Of a stretch of 57,764 nucleotides of DNA, positions 52,853-57,764 are shown in pieces. Numbering within the stretch: position 1 is the stretch's first letter; each line of letters starts with the position of its first letter. The DNA is from DROE01 sp964569865 (GTDB taxonomy: Bacteria > Pseudomonadota > Alphaproteobacteria > Rhizobiales > Devosiaceae): contig CAZMVQ010000006.1 in the NCBI GenBank assembly GCA_964569865.1, forward strand, positions 1-57,764, written 5' to 3'. A program made the position numbers and the translations under genes. A model generated the notes under the pieces. That model made no database searches. It worked only from the letters and a program-made list of their open reading frames with translations, and had not been told where the DNA came from.

Positions 52853-55669
52853 ATGATTGAGCAGGCAAAAATCAAAAAACCAGCGACCATTTTTTCGCTA
52901 ACGGATTCAAAGCAAATTATTTCGGTATTGCTGGAAAAAATTGGCAATGATGATCCCGCCAGTCTGTCGTCGCGTTCATTGTTTTTGCAATTGCTTAAAG
53001 ATGAATTGGAAAAGGCGAGAAAATCAACCCAGATTGATCTTTTAGCCAACCGGCGCGGTGTGCGCTGTGCGCAAAATCTCTCCCTGACTGAAGACGAGAT
53101 TATTCGCTCTATTCTGACCTTTGCAGTTGATCATGTGTTTTTGTCTGACCGGCAAAAAAGCGGCCAACAAAAAACTCATGATATCTGCATCGCGGCGGTT
53201 GGTGGTTATGGAAGGGGCACTCTTGCCCCCGGCTCAGACATTGATTTGCTGTTTATTCTGCCCTCTCAACCCTGTGAACATTGTCAGGTAATAATAGAAT
53301 ATGTGCTTTATATGCTTTGGGATCTTGGCCAGAAGGTCGGCCACGCGGTTCGCACCATGAACGAGTGCCTTTTGATGGCCAAAACCGATATGACGGTGCG
53401 CACGGCTACCCTGGAATCAAGATTTTTGGTTGGAAATTTAAGCCTGTTTCAAACCTTGGTTGAGCGTTTTAAAATTGAAATTATTGCCGGAACCGGCCCC
53501 CAGTTTATTGATGCAAAATTGGCCGAACGTGATGTTCGCCACGAGGCATATGGCAATACTCGCTATGTGGTTGAGCCAAATATCAAGGACGGCAAGGGGG
53601 GTTTAAGGGACTTAAATACCCTGTTCTGGATCGGTAAATATTTTTACTCTGTAAATTCCAATGCTGAATTAGTGGAAAAAGGAGTATTTACCAGATCGGA
53701 GCTGCGAGTATTTGAAAAGGCCGAAGATTTTTTATGGAGTGTCCGCTGTCATTTGCATTTTTTGACCGGGCGGGCGGAGGAAAAACTGCATTTTGATGTG
53801 CAGCCGGAAATGGCCCGACGACTTGATTTTGCCGATCGTGCCGGAATGTTAAGCGTTGAGAGATTTATGAAGCGCTATTTTTTAGTGGCTAAGGATGTGG
53901 GGGATTTAACCCGGCTATTTTGTGCCTCTTTGGAATTCGCCCACGCAAAAAAGCCTGATTTATTAGGTCGGTTCTTATCGAATTGGCATAAGGGCACCCG
54001 AAAAATCGAAGGGGAAAAAGATTTTGTGGTGGAGCGCGGACGTATCAACGCATCCCATGATGGTGTATTTGCCGACAACCCCATAAACCTGATCAGAATA
54101 TTCTGGTTGGCGGCTCGCGAAGATATTTTGTTTCATCCCGAAGCTCTAAAGCAGATTTCCAGATCCCTTGGTCTGATCACCACTTCGCTGCGCAATGACA
54201 AAAAAGCCAACAAGCTGTTCCTTGAAATTCTCACCAATCACAAATCTGCAGAACGTATATTGCGCCGGATGAATGAGAGTGGGGTATTGGGCAAATTTGT
54301 GCCTGAATTTGGCAAAATTGTCGCTCTGATGCAGTTTAATATGTATCACCATTATACGGTGGACGAACATCTCATTCGCTCGATTGGTGTGATGGCAGGG
54401 ATCGCAAGCGGTGAATACAAGGAAGAATTGCCGCTAACCCACGAATTATTGCCAACCCTTAGCGATACTAAATTATTGTTTGTGGCGCTTTTTTTGCACG
54501 ATATTGCCAAGGGCCGTAAAGAAGATCATTCCATTGTGGGAGAAAAAATTGCCCGCAAACTTTGCCCTCGTTTTGGCCTGACACCACCAGAAATCGAAAC
54601 GGTCGCATGGCTTATTCGCTATCATCTTATCATGTCTGAAATTTCCCAGTCCCGCGATATTCAGGACCCGGAAACAGCCCACTCATTTGCCCAGCTGGTG
54701 CAAAGCCCCAATCGCTTGGCTTTGCTGATGATTTTGACCGCCTGCGATATTCGCGCCGTTGGCCCCGGTGTATGGACGGGCTGGAAGGGTTCGCTTTTGC
54801 GCTCCCTTTATTATGCTACCGAACCGCTGCTTTCCGGGGGCCATTCCAAGGTCAATCATAAGGAGCGGTTGGTGGAGGTAAAATCTGCTTTGATCGAGGC
54901 TCTTTTGGCTCTTGATAGCGGCTGGACCAAAACCGGCATTGAGGCCTATATCGCTCGCCATTATTCCCCCTATTGGCTTAGAACCGACCCATCCCTGCAG
55001 ATTGAACACGCAAAAATGGTGGCAAGGGCCGATAAAAACAATCAGAGTTTTTGTGGAAACTGCTCGGTCAGATCTTTTGAGGGCATAACAGAAGTTTCCT
55101 TTTATACCGCTGATCACCCCAGATTATTATCCTTTATCGCTGCCGCCTGCACTCTTTCGCAAGCATCGATTGTTGGCGCTCATATTTCTTCCATGCGCGA
55201 TGGATACGCCCTTGATACCTTGCGTTTGAGGCGCTCGTTCAACTCCGATGAAGACGAAAAAATTCGCGCCGTTCGGGTAATTGATACGGTCAAACAATTG
55301 CTGGACGGCACTAAAGTAATTCCGTCAAATCTGGGCGCTGATTCACGTCTGAATAAACGCCTAAAACCTTTTAAACTTCCCCCCGACATTCAAATTTCCA
55401 ATGGTCTATCGCAAAAATTCACTGTGATTGAAGTTTCAGGTCTTGATCGTGCCGGTTTGCTTTATGATTTAACGAGGCAACTAGCTGATTTGAATTTAAC
55501 TATCGGTTCAGCCCATATCGGCACCTACGGGGAAAAGGCAGTGGATGTTTTTTATGTTACTGACCTGACCGGCGCAAAAATTTCTGATCCCGTCCGGCAG
55601 AAAAAAATCAAACGCTCTTTATTGTCGGTTTTGGCGCCCGTATCTGCAATAAAAGCGGTTAAAGCATGA
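52853..55669 (+). CDS. glnD: Bifunctional PII uridylyltransferase/uridylyl-removing enzyme GlnD
   Basis: A 938-residue nitrogen sensor that modifies PII proteins. Nucleotidyltransferase motif GGYGRGTLAPGSDIDLLFIL lies near 115-135. The PII-UR HD domain has LFVALFLHDIAKGRKEDHS (about 540-560) and LIRYHLIMSE. Two C-terminal ACT domains follow (about 745-820 and 860-930, the latter SGLDRAGLLYDLTRQLADLNLTIGSAHI). I chose ATG 52853, 7 nt after GGGG, rather than starts within the mutS end. Its stop overlaps the murJ ATG. Confidence 0.97.
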   Translation: MIEQAKIKKPATIFSLTDSKQIISVLLEKIGNDDPASLSSRSLFLQLLKDELEKARKSTQIDLLANRRGVRCAQNLSLTEDEIIRSILTFAVDHVFLSDRQKSGQQKTHDICIAAVGGYGRGTLAPGSDIDLLFILPSQPCEHCQVIIEYVLYMLWDLGQKVGHAVRTMNECLLMAKTDMTVRTATLESRFLVGNLSLFQTLVERFKIEIIAGTGPQFIDAKLAERDVRHEAYGNTRYVVEPNIKDGKGGLRDLNTLFWIGKYFYSVNSNAELVEKGVFTRSELRVFEKAEDFLWSVRCHLHFLTGRAEEKLHFDVQPEMARRLDFADRAGMLSVERFMKRYFLVAKDVGDLTRLFCASLEFAHAKKPDLLGRFLSNWHKGTRKIEGEKDFVVERGRINASHDGVFADNPINLIRIFWLAAREDILFHPEALKQISRSLGLITTSLRNDKKANKLFLEILTNHKSAERILRRMNESGVLGKFVPEFGKIVALMQFNMYHHYTVDEHLIRSIGVMAGIASGEYKEELPLTHELLPTLSDTKLLFVALFLHDIAKGRKEDHSIVGEKIARKLCPRFGLTPPEIETVAWLIRYHLIMSEISQSRDIQDPETAHSFAQLVQSPNRLALLMILTACDIRAVGPGVWTGWKGSLLRSLYYATEPLLSGGHSKVNHKERLVEVKSALIEALLALDSGWTKTGIEAYIARHYSPYWLRTDPSLQIEHAKMVARADKNNQSFCGNCSVRSFEGITEVSFYTADHPRLLSFIAAACTLSQASIVGAHISSMRDGYALDTLRLRRSFNSDEDEKIRAVRVIDTVKQLLDGTKVIPSNLGADSRLNKRLKPFKLPPDIQISNGLSQKFTVIEVSGLDRAGLLYDLTRQLADLNLTIGSAHIGTYGEKAVDVFYVTDLTGAKISDPVRQKKIKRSLLSVLAPVSAIKAVKA

Positions 55670-57225
55670 ACCTTTACAAGAATTTCTTTTCAGTCGGGTC
55701 CATGACCCTGCTTTCAAGAATAATGGGCTTTGTCCGTGATATTTTGATTGCCGGCCTGCTTGGCACCTCCATGGCTGCGGATGCCTTTTTTGCCGCTTTT
55801 CGCTTTCCAAACCTGTTTAGGCGTTTGTTCGCTGAAGGGGCCTTTAATGCCGCTTTTATCCCGCTTTTTTCAGGAGTGTTGGAGCGGGAGGGCGAGGAGG
55901 CGGCAGGTCGCTTTGCCTCCAGAATAATATCATGGCTTATTTTGTTTTTGTTCGCTGTTTTAATCCTTGCTGAAATTTTTATGCCCCAGATCATGGCCTG
56001 GTTTGTTCCCGGTTTTGTCGCGGATGAAGAAAAATTCAATTTCACGGTTCTGCTGGCGCGCATTTGCTTTCCCTATTTGGCTCTGATGTCTGTGATGTCT
56101 GCCTATGGTGCAATGCTGAACGGGTTGGGTAAATTTCTGGCTGCGGCTTTTGCCCCGGTTATGCTCAATATTGTGCTGGTTATTATTCTTGGATTTTTGG
56201 TATTTTTTATTGCCGATAAGCCTGCCGGAGCAGTGTTTTTGGCCCTTGGGGTAATCATTGGCGGTTTTGCTCAGGTGGCGATTGTAGTTTGGGCTTTGTA
56301 TAAAACCGGATTGTTTCCCTATCTGCGCTGGCCGGTTTTTGGCCGCGATATCGCGCGCTTTTTTGCGCTGGCCTTACCGGTGATGTTTTCCGGAGGCATT
56401 ACCCAGATCAACATTTTTGTCGGCACGATAATAGCTTCGGGAGCGGCCAGCACCATTTCCTACCTTTATTATGCGGACCGGCTTTATCAATTGCCATTGG
56501 GCATAATCGGCATTGCTATCGGGGTGGTTTTGCTGCCCGAACTTTCCCGCCATGTAAAAGGCAATCGTCCGCAACAGGCCGCTTTAGCTCAGGAAAAATC
56601 ACTGTTTTTGGCCATGATGTTATGCCTGCCAGCAGCGGCGGCCCTGTTTATTATGGCCAAACCAATTGTTCAGGTTCTGTTTGAACGCGGAGCGTTTGAT
56701 ACCACGGCAACCCTTGCTACTGCCTCAGCGCTCAGCGCTTTTTCTCTTGGTCTGCCGGCCTTTGTTTTGATCAAGATTTTTCAGCCCGGATTTTTCGCCC
56801 GCGAAGATACAATGACCCCAACCATTTTGGCGGCGATTTCCGTAGTTATAAATATTGTCATTTCTGTTGTGCTGTTTCCGGCTTTAGCTCAGACGGCAAT
56901 CGCTATTGCAACTAGTATAGCGGCCTGGTTCAATGCGCTTTTCCTGATGGGAATATTGGCTTGGCGGGGGCATTTTTCTTTACGTAACAAAGAGTTACGC
57001 CATCATATTCTGTTTGTTTTTGCCAGTATAATTATGCTTGTTATATTGTGGGTGTTGGGGAATTTGGCCGGGGATGCATTGGATGGTTCTTATTCATCCT
57101 TGCTGCAATTTGGAGCGCTAGGTCTGGTGCTAACGATTGGTATGATTGCCTATTTTGCCATTTTGCATTTGTTTGGTGTGGTTAGACTAAATGAATTATC
57201 GCAACAGTTCAGGGCATTGAAATAA
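55666..57225 (+). CDS. murJ: Lipid II flippase MurJ
   Basis: A 519-residue MOP-superfamily membrane protein with about 14 hydrophobic segments. It begins NFFSVGSMTLLSRIMGFVRDILIAGLLG, with RFPNLFRRLFAEGAFNAAFIPLFS (residues about 46-69) and YYADRLYQLPLGIIGIAIG as family signatures. MurJ moves lipid II across the inner membrane for peptidoglycan synthesis. ATGA overlap with glnD indicates coupling. Confidence 0.97.
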   Translation: MNLYKNFFSVGSMTLLSRIMGFVRDILIAGLLGTSMAADAFFAAFRFPNLFRRLFAEGAFNAAFIPLFSGVLEREGEEAAGRFASRIISWLILFLFAVLILAEIFMPQIMAWFVPGFVADEEKFNFTVLLARICFPYLALMSVMSAYGAMLNGLGKFLAAAFAPVMLNIVLVIILGFLVFFIADKPAGAVFLALGVIIGGFAQVAIVVWALYKTGLFPYLRWPVFGRDIARFFALALPVMFSGGITQINIFVGTIIASGAASTISYLYYADRLYQLPLGIIGIAIGVVLLPELSRHVKGNRPQQAALAQEKSLFLAMMLCLPAAAALFIMAKPIVQVLFERGAFDTTATLATASALSAFSLGLPAFVLIKIFQPGFFAREDTMTPTILAAISVVINIVISVVLFPALAQTAIAIATSIAAWFNALFLMGILAWRGHFSLRNKELRHHILFVFASIIMLVILWVLGNLAGDALDGSYSSLLQFGALGLVLTIGMIAYFAILHLFGVVRLNELSQQFRALK

Positions 57226-57328
57226 ATTTTTTAATTATTCATTCACCATAGCTGCTCTTGCAAATTTCAGCTATTTTGGGCATTAACTCACAAAATATCT
57301 CTATCGTTTCATAACAGGATTTCAACCC

Positions 57329-57764
57329 ATGAGCAGTTTCCCCTTGCGCGTATTTTCCGGCATTAAACCTTCAGGCGATTTGCATCTGGGTAATTATTTA
57401 GGTGCCATAAAGCGCTTTGTTCCACTGCAAAAAACCCACGCCTGTATTTATTGTGTTGTCGATTTGCACGCGATCACGGTCTGGCAGGATCCGGCAGACT
57501 TAAAACGGGCCACCTATGAGGTTGCCGCTGCCTATCTTGCTGCTGGTGTTGACCCCAAAAAGCACATTATATTTAACCAATCCCAAGTGATCGAGCATTC
57601 CGAATTAGCTTGGGTTTTCAACTGTGTAGCTCGAATGGGCTGGATGCAGCGCATGACCCAGTTCAAGGATAAAGCTGGCAAGAATTCTCAAAATGTATCC
57701 CTTGGCCTCTTTGCCTATCCCTCTTTGATGGCGGCGGATATTTTGCTTTATAAATCAACCCATG
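57329..57764 (+). CDS. trpS: Tryptophanyl-tRNA synthetase, 5' part
   Basis: The first 145 residues of a class I synthetase, cut by the window edge. The HIGH-equivalent is in FSGIKPSGDLHLGNYLGAIK (residues 9-28), then CVVDLHAITVWQDP and FNQSQVIEHSELAWVFNCVARMGWMQRMTQFKDKAG; MAADILLYK is reached near the end. AGGA lies 9 nt before the ATG. The gene order after murJ supports the call. Confidence 0.96.
   Translation, partial: MSSFPLRVFSGIKPSGDLHLGNYLGAIKRFVPLQKTHACIYCVVDLHAITVWQDPADLKRATYEVAAAYLAAGVDPKKHIIFNQSQVIEHSELAWVFNCVARMGWMQRMTQFKDKAGKNSQNVSLGLFAYPSLMAADILLYKSTH

Overview
The window reads as the origin-proximal, housekeeping part of an alphaproteobacterial chromosome, most like Hyphomicrobiales (Rhizobiales). 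The evidence is gene order: parB-parA-rsmG-mnmG-mnmE-rho, then aroE-coaE-dnaQ-secB, then fxsA/tim44/smr/xre/hslUV/his/coaA, then dnaJ-dnaK, grpE-hrcA/rph-rdgB-hemW, lpoA-like/rsmI/yraN/gshB, and mutS-glnD-murJ-trpS. A CenR-like regulator, a CtrA-type half-site pair and an alphaproteobacterial RpoH promoter agree with this. Base composition is AT-leaning for the group. The sequence is a draft scaffold: five runs of exactly 100 N interrupt the region upstream of leuS, lptE, the xre/hslU junction, hisF and the yraN/gshB spacer.

Layout. 1-6.9 kb: lolA-like and xth, convergent with an orphan cyclic-nucleotide-binding protein and a CenR-like response regulator; yggS; leuS-lptE-holA. 8-15 kb: a leftward run of parB, parA, rsmG, mnmG, mnmE and rho, carrying two parS sites. 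15.04-15.74 kb: a gene-free, very AT-rich interval with DnaA-box-like and CtrA-box-like sequences, placed where the Caulobacter/Rickettsia origin lies; it is my best candidate for oriC. 15.7-21 kb: aroE, coaE, dnaQ, secB, fxsA, tim44-like, smr, xre. 21-27.9 kb: hslU, hslV, then the histidine genes hisB-DUF2628-hisH-hisA-hisF-hisE and coaA. 27.9-34.2 kb: sugar/adenosine kinase, nth, DUF2244, an AraC-HTH/MGMT repair protein, gpmA, dapB, pyrF and an FMN reductase. 34.2-41.6 kb: the chaperone block dnaJ, dnaK, grpE, hrcA plus rph and rdgB. 41.6-49.2 kb: hemW, an LpoA-like lipoprotein, rsmI, yraN, gshB, marC, comM. 49.3-57.8 kb: a cold-shock/DUF1294 fusion, mutS, glnD, murJ and the start of trpS.

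How the genes work together. ParA, ParB and parS sites would segregate the newly replicated origin. MnmE/MnmG/RsmG modify tRNA and 16S rRNA. HslUV and DnaK/DnaJ/GrpE/HrcA form the protein-quality-control set, with a clear RpoH promoter and a structured leader before dnaK. I saw no prophage, CRISPR array, insertion sequence, toxin-antitoxin pair, defence system, rRNA or tRNA.

No gene in the window looks like a new system. The points most worth checking are non-coding: the oriC candidate that lacks its usual hemE and RP001 neighbours, a hairpin repeat family with compensatory base changes (one copy coincides with an assembly break bearing an exact 55-bp duplication), a short palindrome repeated at gene ends, and the dnaK leader.
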